NCBI GenBank assembly: GCA_036874045.1
Contig: CM072340.1
Span: 20,387,001 to 20,451,000 of the forward strand
DNA length: 64,000 bases
Source of the DNA: Cymodocea nodosa
Lineage: Eukaryota; Streptophyta; Magnoliopsida; Alismatales; Cymodoceaceae
Reading direction: 5' to 3'
Shown: positions 44,579-57,400 of the stretch, in pieces
How the letters are laid out: each line of letters starts with the position of its first letter
How positions within the stretch are numbered: the first letter of the stretch is position 1
Position numbers and translations under genes: made by a program
Notes under the pieces: generated by a model
What the model was told of the DNA's origin: nothing
The model's database searches: none
Seen by the model: the letters and a program-made list of their open reading frames with translations, nothing else

Positions 44579-47500
44579 GGTGTCATCTTCCGACCATGTT
44601 CTTGATATATTCCTGTTGTTCTCAAATCAAGTTGCATGTGTTTGTGCAGACGAACAAAGCATGAGGAAATTAACCAGGGGGATCGGAAGACATCACCCAA
44701 ATCTACCTTCCCTTACATCGAATCAAGTGAGGAACTTCTTTTAATTAACGATCAATTAAGTGCATGAAGTTATGGATGTCGTCTCCTTTACCTATCTATA
44801 TATGTTGTCTTGCCTAGCTTGATGTAATGATTAATGGGTATGGCGGTAGATTAATATATGAAGTTTTGCGACTGTAACGAAGAGAAGCAAAAGAAATGAT
44901 GCTACTAAATGCTTCTTAATTAACATGGTTTTTCTTTGGATTGCCTACGTTGATCAGAAATTTAAGAGCCAAAATCTGACAGCATGCATATCATGTAGTG
45001 AAGTAATTAATTACTTACTTTCACTCGACTTGTAAAGAAATTGGTGTAAGTAATTCTTCTCTTCCGAATTAACGTTTGCATACAACGGGAACTGAATTTC
45101 GAAATGATTATGTGGATCTCAGGAAAATGGATCAGGGGCTTAATTAGATGGCTTTCTAGAAAAGCGGTGACTTATCTAAATGTAACGAAAGGTTAATTCA
45201 AAATTAATCAACTGTAAGTGAAAGGTCTTACTTCGTGTAAGTTTAAATTTTCTTTCCTTTCTACCATTGCAAGACTTTATCTCGTAAGCATGAGTATACA
45301 TTTTATTGCAATGATCTCTATAGAAGCTGTAGAACACAGTGGTGTGGAGGTGAACGGTAAGTTATTATCTTATTCGCACATCTTAGCACCCTCCATTACA
45401 AACGCATATATACAGAGAAAGAGAAAGTTCGTGTGTGAAAAGGAGAACAAACATTTGAAATGGAAGAGGGAAAAGGCTGCCTCACGCAGGACCTGGAAAA
45501 GCTTCTCAGTGAATAAAGAGCAATATCCATGTGGGTTTGGGGCCCTAGGAAGAAATATGGGGAAAAAGTGATGCAGATGTTTCCCACTAATGATCTATAT
45601 TCTTTATCTTGAATGAATCTTAAAAAACCGCTTTCGGACCAGACCTTGCATTCCATGCTATGATAACCAAATCATGCTTGAATTCTGCTCATTGCCCATC
45701 TTGGCATCTATCGCAATTAGCAAGTAGGAGAAAGCTTTGGAGGAGGAATTTCTGGGGAGAAACTAAAGAACCTGGTCTGGATCTCTCAAGAGTGGGACAT
45801 TGGTTCTGCAAGTTTACCCACTTGCACAGACGAGAATACTGTTTAGGCTGGCATTAATCTCCAGAGTTCGTTCACATGCAAGCCACTTTGGAGGGATGAT
45901 GATTAACTTAAATCTAAGAAGGTGTGTATTACACGAAGATGGATCTGGCATCAGCACTTAGGATGACCATGTGCCTAGAAATTAATGATCAACAGGGGTT
46001 TGCATTTTGCACTACACATGGAACAGAAACAAGGCATAATCGGCAAATCTCCTTCAAATCAAGTACAAGTACACCAATCCTTTACTGTTGGGTCCACCGT
46101 CAAAGCACAAGAAGTTCCAGTCTGGAGGTGCAAGGCCAGCACTCAATGGGAAATCCTTTTCCATTACCAATAAAAAATAATTCTCAGTGAACAGTGCATT
46201 GCAGATTCAGAGCGCAAGCAAAAGGAATCCTAAAAATGCACTCCCCTGTTCTTCTGTCAACCCCCATCTACTCCTCATTGAAGATTTGCGTAAAGAGGGA
46301 AATAAATAAGAGCCCAAGAACTGAATATTCGCTGTTCAGGATTTAATAGCATCATTGAATGCAGCTCAATGGCAATGCAATATCACAACGCAAGACGATA
46401 GATAGATGGTTGGATACCAGAAGAACGAATTATTCAAAAGTAAATGCAATATCACACTACTAGAGGTTCTTCAAGAGACAATTACACGAACAACGACAGA
46501 AAATTACTGGAAAAGAAGAGCCTGAGCAAAGAGAAGACGAAGAAGAAGAAGAAGAAAAAAGAAAGAAAGATGATACCTGGTAATCGGACCATAAACCCTC
46601 AATTCCCCCGGAATGCAGTGTCACTCTCCCGTGTCTTCTTTTCAAGGCAAGAGCAAGAGCACAGGAGAGAGCAACTGCAAACCTTTCACTTACTCCATTT
46701 CTTCTCCCACACTACTTCCTAAACGTTGGGCATGGATGGTTGGCCTGTGTCAGTGAAGAGGTCTTCCTTCCACATGCCCCATGCCCAGGGCTTCCAAGCA
46801 CCGAACCTTGCCATGGGAAAGGTGGCGACCTTGGTGGGCTGAATTGGGAATGTTGGAATCAGGGAGGCGTTAGAGAGAGATGCTGTGAGTAGAGAGAGAT
46901 GCTGTGAGTTGTGGGTATTGAGAGATATGGGAGAGGGGGGGGCATGTGAAGTCTTGAGGTCAGGACAAGGCGCCAACAGTTGTCTGTCCAGCCCAACACA
47001 TCTGTTTATCAATTTTTTTTCAAAGTATCTGTTTATCATATTCAAACACTAATAAAAATAAAAGATTTAAATATGATTTTTTAAATATTGATTAAATATC
47101 ACTATGAATATAAATTATATACGAATAATTTGAGTAAATTTAAAAATATCAATATCTATCAAATAAATTATAAATCATTGGTAATACTATTTTGTATTTG
47201 CTTTCAATTTTTAAATATTTATATAATAAATACATGTTAGGGCGTAACTGTTTTTTATTTGTTTGAATAAAAATAAACTATGGATCAGATTTAATTGATA
47301 TTACAAAATTTATTTTATTAATCAATATTATTCTTTTAAAGTAATTATTTTTTTTTTAAATACACTTATTTGGCATAATTACAATATTTGTATCTATGAT
47401 GATATTAATATATATATTTATGTATCATTTTGACTTAAATACATATATTGTTGTTGATAAAGCTTTCTTAAAGATAAAGGGGATTAAGGGTTTCAATTAT

Positions 47501-48114
47501 TCAAAGCATACATTTCTATAATTTACATGGAATAAAAAATCTTAATATTTGTATACATATTCAAAAACAATATTTGTATTCAAATTGAATTCAAAAAATT
47601 TAATAAAACAAGATATTTATCTAGATTCATGTTTGATCAAATATACTTACAAAGGGTTCATTTGTGTATGTTATAATAAATAAATTGAATTAAACAATAA
47701 TATCAAATCAAAATTGACACATTTGAAGTTTTCCAACATAAAAGTACACTAAAAAGTACATTGATGAATAAATATTGTTTAAAATTACAATGACATTTTC
47801 AATAATATTATGCTTGAAATCTTGATAATAATTTTAAAATCACCTTCCCTCCTATATTAATGACATCATATCTTCATACATCTTTCTTATTTGTTAATTT
47901 TTCACTTTGTTTTACTCGTTTTAACTATATGAATTACTTTTAAATGTACTTTCTTGTTGATTGTATATCATTGGTAATTTATAATTCTTCCAGTTCATCT
48001 TGAAGATCTTTAAGTAAATTTATTCAATCTTATAAATAAAATTGCGAAGCAAAAAATATGTAATGATAATCTTCACATGAGTTTCATATAGAAATGACAT
48101 ATAACATCATGATA

Positions 48115-49078
48115 TTGAAAAATAATATTTCACAACCTCAAAGGAGTACTCAATTATTGTTTTTAACTATAAATGTTTATAATTAAAGTTCTCTATGGTA
48201 TTAATTGGAAGTTGATCATTTTTATAATTAGATAAATGATATCACACATCTTAAATGTATAAATAAATTTTAGTCAATTGAAATATCTAGTATCTATCAA
48301 ATAAAACTTATCTACATATAAATTTATATTAACATCTTAATTAATTTAAAACATTGTGATATATGTATTGAACAATCCATTAGGTCTACTTATTACATCT
48401 TGGAGGAAATGAGTATCAACCATTAATCCTTCCTAACTACTTAGAACTATACATAAATTTCATATCAAAATTACATTTAACCATAATATTTTTGAGGCAA
48501 CTCACCTTTTCTATTTCTAAATTTTGTGGTTTCTACTCCATGAATTATTGCTTTGATATGCGTACTATTAATGAAACCAATGTAATCTTATAAATATCAA
48601 ATAAATTTTATAATGTTAAAAATAACAATAAATAAATAAATTTGCATTTTACATTAATATAATACCTTAAAAGATAAGAGTATGTTGATAATGAAAGTAT
48701 TGCTATAAGTACATCATCATAATATAATATTAAGTACTTTATTAAAGTATATACTAACTATCTAGGTGGAATGAGTGAAGCACTCTTAAGTTACCTCATG
48801 TCATTAATTTTGGCAGATTGTGACAAGGAATATGATAATTTTTTTCCTACTCTAATGTTATTCATATCTATTATCACTCGTTAATTTCTCATTAAGTTGT
48901 AAAATTGAACGAAGATACTTTGATTTATTTTATAAATCTTTCGAACATTATAAACTTGATATGACAATAAAGAATCTAATAACCCTCTTATGTAATCTAC
49001 CTTTTTACTATAAATATGACTTTTATTTGCTAAAATTGTAGTTGACATACTTGCTATTTTTGCAAGCAATTTCCACAA
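48115..49078 (-). pseudogene. PIF/Harbinger transposase pseudogene
   Basis: Three blocks match the HARBI1-like transposase in order. 49078-48881: an N-terminal helical region (IRGLLDSLLS, INQSIFVQFYNLMR) as in the domain preceding the nuclease. 48580-48501: a stretch corresponding to the GAIDGTHI aspartate motif, here NSTHI with the catalytic aspartate lost, followed by KFRNRKGELPQ. 48160-48115: a stretch corresponding to the IERxFGVxKxRF motif with its glutamate. Numerous stops between blocks show it is dead. The family call comes from order and spacing of motifs, not from a search. Confidence 0.62.
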
Positions 49079-49909
49079 AGCAAAAAGATGTCTTTTGCCT
49101 TTTTCGAGCTAGTCACTTGTGTTCCTCCAATAACATTAATACATTATCAATAGCCTGAGGAAACATCTTTTCTTATGTAAAGAAGAATACATTAAAAAAT
49201 TATACTCATATACATTTGCATAAAACCACAACAGCAATAACTTCAATAATAAGTCTACGTATAAGAAAGTACATATCCACAAAGCAAGCATATATCATCA
49301 ATTTTTTTTCACACAAACATATTGTCTACAAAGCATTTCACAAAGTTAGTTAAAAATAGCATTGTCCAACAACATAACAAAGGACATAGTCTCTTAATTA
49401 CAAAGTAATTTATCTTAGAATAAAGTATGACCAAGCCAGTTTTATTTTTTTGGTAGACTTAAAAATTGATGACTCACCTCTTACTTTTGCAATAACTACG
49501 TAGCTTTAAATAGATCGGTCTCTAAAAGTCCTTTAATTTCAATTAATGTTGTAATAATTTCATTTGAACGACGTCCCTACTTCAATGACAATTTTAACAT
49601 CTTTTGCTACACAAAAACCATTTCCTCTTGCACGAAGACCATCTCTTGAAAATATTCCTTAAGTTCAACTGTGTTCTCATCATCTTTTTCATACATTCGC
49701 ATAAAAGCCATTGTTACAGTATTAAAAGAAGAAATAATATGGTGATGTAATTTTGCATCAGGTTGTAGTCACTTGTCCTTTTTTCTTATGTCAGTAGCAA
49801 GTCATATTTCTTATGTCAGTAGCAAGTCATGCACTGTTATCTGAACTAAGCGGTACATTGGACTTTACATCCATTGTTTCTTGAGTATTCATTGGAGTGA
49901 CCATGTTAT

Positions 49910-50560
49910 GGTGTTTGTGTATCGAAAAATGGGTGTAAATAAAATGATGGAATATCATAGAAAATGATGGAAATGAAAATGACACAAAGTAACGAAAAAT
50001 CAGTAGAAAATTAAGGTGTTTGTACACAGAATATAAAATGATAAAATTTGAAATACATGTATTTGTGTATAGAATAGAAAATGACGAAAAATCATAAAAT
50101 ATAAAATATATATGTTTATTTACAAAATAAAAATATTAAAATTAATAAAGTAAATATTTTTTGTATTTATATATAAGATAGAGAATAACAAAATTTATTA
50201 TAGATAATATAAGATAAAGTCATTTATAATAATTGTTACAATATAAAATATATTTTACACATCTTTATTATTCCACATATCTCTCATAATATCAATTTTC
50301 ATTTATTAAAGATAAATAGTTTTTATATTAAAATTGCATATAGTTAATATATTTTGTGATAATTCATATTTTCTTTTCCTTCATTTTCCATCAGTTTCAG
50401 AGATTAGAAGGTTGAAAAATGAAAGAAAATTTTTCTTATATACCAAGGGAAAATGACGGAAAATCATTTGGTACACAAACACCTAGAAAATGACGAAAAA
50501 TTTTCCGCTATTTTCCTTTTCGACGTTTTCCGCCATTTTCTGGGTGCACAAACACCCCCT
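49910..50560. mobile_element. AT-rich MITE-like element, copy 2, inside the Harbinger relic
   Basis: Left end GGTGTTTGTGTATCGAAAAA and right end TGGGTGCACAAACACCCCCT are inverted relatives, each followed inward by GAAAATG/CATTTTC words. About 650 bases, no coding capacity. The same body occurs at 31553-32086. A second TIR-like word (GGTGTTTGTACACAGAATAT) sits about 105 bases inside the left end and a partner (GGTACACAAACACC) inside the right end, so the ends are duplicated or nested. Host superfamily not determined. Confidence 0.7.
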
Positions 50561-51080
50561 AAATTTATGGATGATACGTCTATTGTTGCTTGTACCATGG
50601 TATCAACACTTTATTCACTCACATTTCCATTAACCATACTCTTGTCAAAAATTTGTTATAAACTTCACATTCTAGATATGACTACAAAAAAAAATTCTCA
50701 TTAAAAGTAAAGTTCTATAAACTTCAACATATCTAAAGTAAGACAAGGTGAAAATCTAATCTTAATAAATTCTTTTCATATCTCATTTGGTATGTCACAG
50801 CCTTGAATGAAGTTCTACCTCCATCTACTCTGTTGCAAATTTTTTTTGATAACTTAAATATATTTGTCATCAAGTTTTTATGCAACTATCAATATTTTTT
50901 TTATAATTTTCACTTCATTTTTGTCATTGTATTTTCCTATTATGCAACTATCAATATATTTGTCATTTTTGTCCCAAATACTTTCTTTGGTCTTGCTATT
51001 ATGGATTTTTTTATATTTAATACCTCCATCAATATATCTAAGAATAAAACATCTACTTCGACACTCCAACTGGTATAACT

Positions 51081-52363
51081 TTAACTAACTGCATTCCTAG
51101 TCCTCTTAGGAGCTGTTATGTCCACGTACGTAAGCAATGACCAATGACAAAAGCATATACACTCATATAAGGACAATAACCAATGACAGATCATAAAGAG
51201 AAAAACCTATACATTCATAAGCACATATTATAGAGAAATATCATATGGTATATAGAGAACAAGCATCTAAGGCATCCGATAAGATACAATTAATTTATAA
51301 TGATTATTTAGGAAAGAAAAACATATCACCATGTCAATATCGATTTTGATATTGTATCGAAAATAGAGAAAATAACAATATATCAGATCATAATAATAAA
51401 ACAAATTGACGCATAGAAAGCGTAGAAATTATTCACGGATCAATGCATACACTTGTTCAAAGGTATAAACGTAAAAATGAAATTTTGATTTGTAATTACT
51501 TGCTCGGTCGATGAAGGAGGCGATGGTTTTACAAGCTCAAGTGATGAGCAATGGACGCCAGAGGAGTGTCCGTGAGGAAGGAGCTTCAACAAGGGAGGAG
51601 CGTTGGCAAAGGAGAGAGGAGCATCAACAAGGGAGGAGCATCAATGAGGGAGGAGAGCTGACAAGGGAAGAGTGTCGATGAGGGAGTCTCAAGCGATAAG
51701 GGTTAGTGAGGGTTTCGTAAGAGATTGACAGATTCCTCCTAGGTTTCGCATCTCTTGGGTCGGGAAAGGGAGAATAAAATCAAAATTACCCTTTATAAAC
51801 ATTTCGTCTGCCAATTACGAAATGCACAAACCCTCCTACCCACCATAATCTATGTAGATTCCTTTCCATAAATGTCCATATATGGAAAACTTTAGATTTG
51901 TATTCCAACCTTATTCATTGGATTTTGTCAAATATCTAGACCTCTACTACTTATTTGTTTCATCTCCTTGAATATAATTATGGTTAGAGATTTTTACATT
52001 ATTATTTCTTTACACATTGGTTAACCCATTAAGCTACACATATTACTTACCTATTGATTTATAGGTTTAATATCGATGAGTGTATGAATAAGTAAAAAAT
52101 ATATATATATTTATCCTTTTTACGCAGTTATTAATTTTCAAGTCTGAACATCTTTTACAATATAGACCATTAATTATTTCTTAAGTCGAACTGATTCTCT
52201 AATTTACTTTCATTACCAATCCACAAAAACATTTATTGTTTTAGAATTTTAAGATAATCATAATATGACTGTTAGATAATGTTAATACTAGTTAAAAGGT
52301 CATTATCAACACAAGGAGCCATGTCATAGATAATTTATTGTGAAGGAGGTTGGCAACTACAGT
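51081..52363. other. AT-rich intergenic DNA
   Basis: No gene seen. 51500-51720 is GC-richer with repeated GGAGGAGCGT/GGAGGAGCAT words (a short degenerate minisatellite, about 51585-51690), possibly part of an old transposon. Confidence 0.5.
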
Positions 52364-52982
52364 GTGATGTGAGATGTTAATAATCGTCGAACAAATGGAC
52401 ATGATTGTTTGATAGATGCATCGTTATGCCAGTCTATCGATATTAGTGTATGGATTGATCGTAGGACAACCAATCAATGAATGAGTATTAACTTTGCATG
52501 GATAGGTGTGGGGAGGCATATCGACACAATTGTTGGTGAATTGATGGGTCAAGGAGATATGACTTTGGTAAATCGACAAGTTGACAGAGTACTACAATAG
52601 AAAACTATAATGATAGGTTGAACGATATGATCGTCTGGACTGACTATTAGGTGTTGACAATCGGACAACCGTGTGGTTCGTTGTAGTATGAAGCGGTGTG
52701 ACTCTTTGTATAAGCGTGAGATAGAGGGATGTCTTGATCTTCACCTATCAATTGTAAGTTGCTAGTTGGAAAATTGATTGACTGCTTTTATATTTAAGTT
52801 GAACCTCTCGATGGATGGAGAGGAAGATTAGACATTGTGTACTTTGTAAAGAATAAAAATACAAGACAAAGAGGGTGATTGTTTTGAACGCACATGACTT
52901 TTCCTTGATAAATTAAGAAAAATAATTTATGGGTATACTAGTGCCGCATGAGTTATCGTTAGATGAACCTCAATCAGTGACA
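52364..52982 (+). repeat. 5' LTR
   Basis: Aligns along its length with 58258-58889. Shared words: TAATCGTC/CAATCGTT near the start, ACTTTGCATGGA, GGTGTGGGGAGGCATA / TTTGTGGAGAGGCATA, ATGTCTTGATC, GATTAGACATTG. Ends near TGACA. Many substitutions against its partner indicate an old insertion. Confidence 0.85.
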
Positions 52983-53269
52983 TTTGATTCTATTGCTAGG
53001 ATTTGAAGGTGAAAGACATGAGGGATCTCAAGCATTCCAATGGTGAAGTCAAATACCGAGTAGATTGATGAGATCAAGAGGTGGATCAATCAAAATGTTG
53101 GGATCATCGCTGAAGTCTTAAGTTTGCGAACATTAATAAACATGGTAAACAACCTTATTTTATCTTTTCAACATCTATATGAAGAAGTCCAGACGTGGTA
53201 AGCGAATTGGATGTTGGAACTTACTATTCTAAAGTAAGTTGTTAAAGGCTTCAAGATAGAAGCTTGTAA

Positions 53270-53830
53270 ATGTGTAAGAACCTAAGACCTTTAGATAAGG
53301 AGAAAGACAGCTTAACAAATATGTATTTGTTTGATGATGCAAAACTATGGCGGAGGACCCACTACAACAAGGAGAGACCCTCAATTTCTTCACGGCAGTC
53401 CTTTGTCGAGGAATTGAAATTACAATTTTTTTTGATGAATTTGGCATGGGTTGCTCAAGAAGCTTTAAGGAAACTTAAACATATGAGGGTAATGAGGGGA
53501 TATGTTAAGCACTTATCTTCACTGATGCTTCAGGTAAAATCGATGTCTAAAGGTGATCAACTCTTGAATTTCATGGCGAAACTTTAAGGATAGACATAGA
53601 CCAAACTACAACAATAAGGAATGAAGGACTTACGAGCTATCTTAATTGTTGCAGATACTTTAGTTGATTTCAAAGCATCACGAATGGATTCCCAAGACTT
53701 TAAGATATGAGGCAAGGAAAAATGGAAGAAGAAAGGAACTTTGGAGAAAAGGAAAGACTCTAGGAAGAAAGGAAAAGTAAAGGCTAGGTGTTTCATTTGT
53801 GATAGACCTCATCATACTTGAAACTATCCA
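53270..53830 (+). pseudogene. gag remnant with decayed zinc knuckle
   Basis: The frame at 53270-53587 matches the retrotransposon gag capsid region (DAKLWRRTHYN, ELKLQFFLMNLAWVAQEALR, MRGYVKHLSSLMLQ). At 53789-53830 a nucleocapsid knuckle is visible as CFICDRPHH, followed by a stop and loss of the last cysteine. Description only; it is broken in several places. Confidence 0.8.
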
Positions 53831-53946
53831 AAGTGAGAGAAGCTAAATACAATCATTATGAATAGCGAAAAGTCAAAGAAGAATGAGATGGTAAGGGTAA
53901 ACTTACTTCAACTTCTTAATATCTTTACTAAGGATTCTCTGCATAG

Positions 53947-54040
53947 TGATTTGATCTACGTGAACATGTTGGTGACTGGTCATAATATGTAGGCCATGGT
54001 TGATATCGAAGAAATTTACAATTTCATTTGTGAGAAGATA
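53947..54040 (+). pseudogene. retroviral-type aspartic protease remnant
   Basis: Reads as a short stretch with AMVDIEEIYNFICE, corresponding to the family's DTGATHNF active site. The catalytic D-T-G is altered (D-I-E), and a stop lies just upstream. Inactive. Confidence 0.6.
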
Positions 54041-54479
54041 ATGGAAAAATTACTGTTAAGACCACGTTAATATGTCTCTTGGGTGAAGACGATAAACTCA
54101 GCCTCTACTTAGATATAAGATGTAGTATAAACATGGGTCCATGTTGGGGATTAGACATGAATGACTCCATGGTCATTCATTCTGGGGATGAATTTTCTTT
54201 TCACTACCAAGGTATTTGTCATAATTTATTTGAGAGGAATTTTCGTCAACCGTGTTTTGTATGATCTATTGAGTAGGAGGAGCTGCTTCGATTGATCACA
54301 ACAATGTAAGTTCAAAATAGATGCAAAAAGGGAAAGTGACTTACATGTCGCTCGTTAACATTGATAAGGAGGAAGAGAAGGCTGACATTCTCCTAAGAAA
54401 ACTTTTAACATTTTGTTTGATTTTGCAGATATGATGCCTCTAGAACTTCCGAAGGAATTACCTTTTAGACGGGTTGTTG

Positions 54480-57400
54480 ATTATGTGATTGAATACCTGG
54501 TGTAACTCCCCCTGCTCAAGTCCTATATCAGATGCCACCAACTCATTTGTAGAAACCATAGAAGCAACTATCTAAGTTGGTAGATTTTGAACTATTACAT
54601 CCTAGTAAAGCTCCTTATAGTATTCCAATATTGTTCCAAAAGAAGTAAGATGGCTGTACGAGAAAAATTAAGTTAAAAATTTCTAAACAAGCATACGATA
54701 TCCATTGAAGAATACCAATAAGTATGGGTCAATCCATAAAGAATTTGAGATATTAAATAAGATTTCAATTATTAACTTTAATCTAAATTAGGATTAGATT
54801 GGTAAAATTATGTTAATCCCAAATTTATATGTTAATTAGATTTAAATATTGATGAATTACATTAAGACTAACTTTATAATTTATGAAAATTTAAACTACT
54901 AAGGGAAAACTAAATTTCTAGTGTCATGCACCGTACATTCAGTGAGTTGCATCGAATGTCACGTGCCTTGCGCTGTACATTCGGTGGGCTGCATCGAATG
55001 TTTAGTACTTGTGCACCGTAGTTTACAATCCTCAAGTCCTATAGAGTTCTCATGCAATTTTGGAAATTCATAACTTAAAATATACATATTTGAAATTCAA
55101 GAATAAATACTTTTAGAAAACTATTCAAGTCTACTATTTACAAAAAAAAACTTTTGAAATAATATTCGTATGATTAGCAAAATTGCCAAGAAAGACGTAA
55201 ATGCAAAACTACTTGTTTGTCGACACCCTTAAATTCCAATAATAATAATTTTTAGCATAATTAACAAAGTTCCTTTAGACCAATGGCATTTAAAAATCTC
55301 ACTCAATAAACTTAATAGAAAAAATACAAAATCGAGTGTGGCACAACCAGATTTGCAAATAAGAAGTCTTTAAAAATTGAGAAATCATGTGCACATCACA
55401 AATCATTTACCTAAGAGATTTTACATGCAAATACCCTACTAAAAATTCTGAAAAATAACTACAAAGGATTGTATAACAACTTACACAAGTTATTACATTG
55501 AGATCTACCTAATTAATACATGGAGTTCACAATAAGCATGATATAAGCTGAAATATTCCATTGATTTAGGTATGAAATTGTCTTACAACCTATGTTAGTT
55601 TGCAAGAAAGAAATCTATCTAACAGCTACTTTGTTCTACTCTACTTTACTCTAAAAAAAATGATAAAGGGTGAACACAACGCTTCTTCAATGATGCATAT
55701 CAAGAAATGGGGAGAGATAGGTGCATCCACACAAGCCTCGCAGATCGTCTTTGGTTGAAGTCATTTGGCCATGTCCACAAGCTTGGAACCCCAAACGCAG
55801 TGACCTTCAATCCATGAACGCACTTGGAACCTAACTGAATGTACTTCCCTCTTGCCACAACTCACACATACACCTTGAAGCACCAAGATCATGAGACGAT
55901 GAAAGTAGCCTATTGCCCTCAACCTCTGTTATCTTCTCCTTCCTTTGGCTACGTCAACACAAGCCCTTTTCTACTCTGTCATCGTGGAGGGAACTCATCA
56001 GACGTGGTGGGAAAATGTTGGAAGAGAATGTTGGCCACGAGAGGAGAAAGATGCATGAACTAGGATATCAAATATTGGTTCTTCGAACTTTGGTTTGAGC
56101 CTCTACCACATAATGTAGCTCACACAGGAGATCAGGGGTCATCATTGCTCGTACATGCAGGAGAGAAGCCCAAGAGCATTGAGGGTTTTTCCTATTATTT
56201 ATGGAAAATCTCTTATAGAGGAAATGACATTTCTACCTCTGCGAATCTCAATGGCAACCATATAAATAAAGGACTTGTATAAAAATATAATAGTACATAT
56301 TATGAAATTGAAAAACAATTTTCATGCATTCCATAAAAATCACATAAAATGTTGATTTCTTCATAAAATTATCTATTTTAAAGCACTTTCACCTATTTGC
56401 CCTTTATTGATAAATCTCTTAATTTCACTTAAAACATATAAATTATCTTTCACGAAGAATCAATTATACATGAAAATATATATAAGAAAATACACTTTTT
56501 AATGCCAAACAATGAGTCTTTGAAGATGTGTGTAGATTATTGTGTATTGAATAAGATGACAATCAGAAATAAGTATCCTATGTCAAATGTGGGGGACTTA
56601 TTTAATCATCTTAGCAAAGCAAAATTCATTTCATTGTTAGATTTGCATTTAGGTTATTATCAAGTTTGGGTGAGTGAAAATGATATTTTAAAGATTACCA
56701 ATGTGATTAGGTATAGATCTTATGAGTGACTTGTAATGTTGTTTAGGTTGACAAATGCCTTGACAACAATCTGTAATTTGATGAATAACATATTTTTAGA
56801 TTACATTGATGTACTTATGGTTGTATACTTAGATGATATTGTGGTGTATACTAATATATTACAAGAAATTATCAAAGACATTTGGGTCTTGAATTACTAA
56901 AGTTAAGGGAATATTAGTTATATCTAAAGGCTGAGAAATGTCCTTTGCTAAGTAACGTCTTTTTTGGGACACATTATCGATCAAGGCAAAATGTAGATGG
57001 ACTTGAAGAAGGCGCTGACAATACAAGAATGGGAAATTTCTAAGAAAGTGATTGAAATCCAATTTTTCTTTAGGTTGCCCAACTGCTACTACAAATTCAT
57101 AAAAGGGTATTCAAAGATTGTTGCGTCACTAATGGATCTACTGAAGAAGGATCATTGCTAGGGCCTAGGTGTGACGTGCAAAACATCAAGTTGCTTTTGA
57201 GGAGTTAGTTCACGTGGTAATTGCCAAACTAGGGTTGAGACTTGCAAGCTTTGAGAAACCTTTTGAAATTTGGATAGATACTTTTGATTACACAATTAGC
57301 AAAGCTTTGACCTAGAGAGGGCATCTCATTGCATACAAGTCCTAAAAGTTGAATGAGATAGAATAGAGTTATTCTGTCCATGAAAAGGAGATGATGGTCA

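Larger units (their letters stand above)
41729..48049. other. long intergenic region
   Basis: After the CCCH 3' UTR (to about 42100) no gene is recognised. Contains (CA)n at 44289-44313, (TA)n at 44541-44575, a 19-bp tandem duplication near 46867-46906, and a miR166-like site at 45634-45655. 45200-46740 is less AT-rich and might hold an untranslated transcript. From 47040 the DNA is extremely AT-rich and probably old transposon. Confidence 0.5.
48050..51080 (-). mobile_element. decayed PIF/Harbinger-type DNA transposon
   Basis: Minus-strand reading from 51080 down to 48050 gives remnants of both genes of this superfamily in the expected order. First come weak remnants of a Myb/SANT-like accessory protein (around 50870-50790, with NRVDGG; and 49740-49480, with ETDLFKAT). 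Then comes the transposase (48115-49078). A MITE (49910-50560) lies inside the accessory part. Many stops and frameshifts. Terminal inverted repeats and the three-base target duplication could not be fixed in the AT-rich flanks, so the ends are approximate. Confidence 0.6.

Noticed and set aside
45500-45660. MIR166 gene
   Set aside because: The miR166-like word lacks an upstream or downstream star arm, and the mature sequence has insertions.
46724-46790. Foldback considered as a miR482/miR2118-type or other microRNA
   Set aside because: Only about 9-10 paired bases and no match to a known mature sequence.
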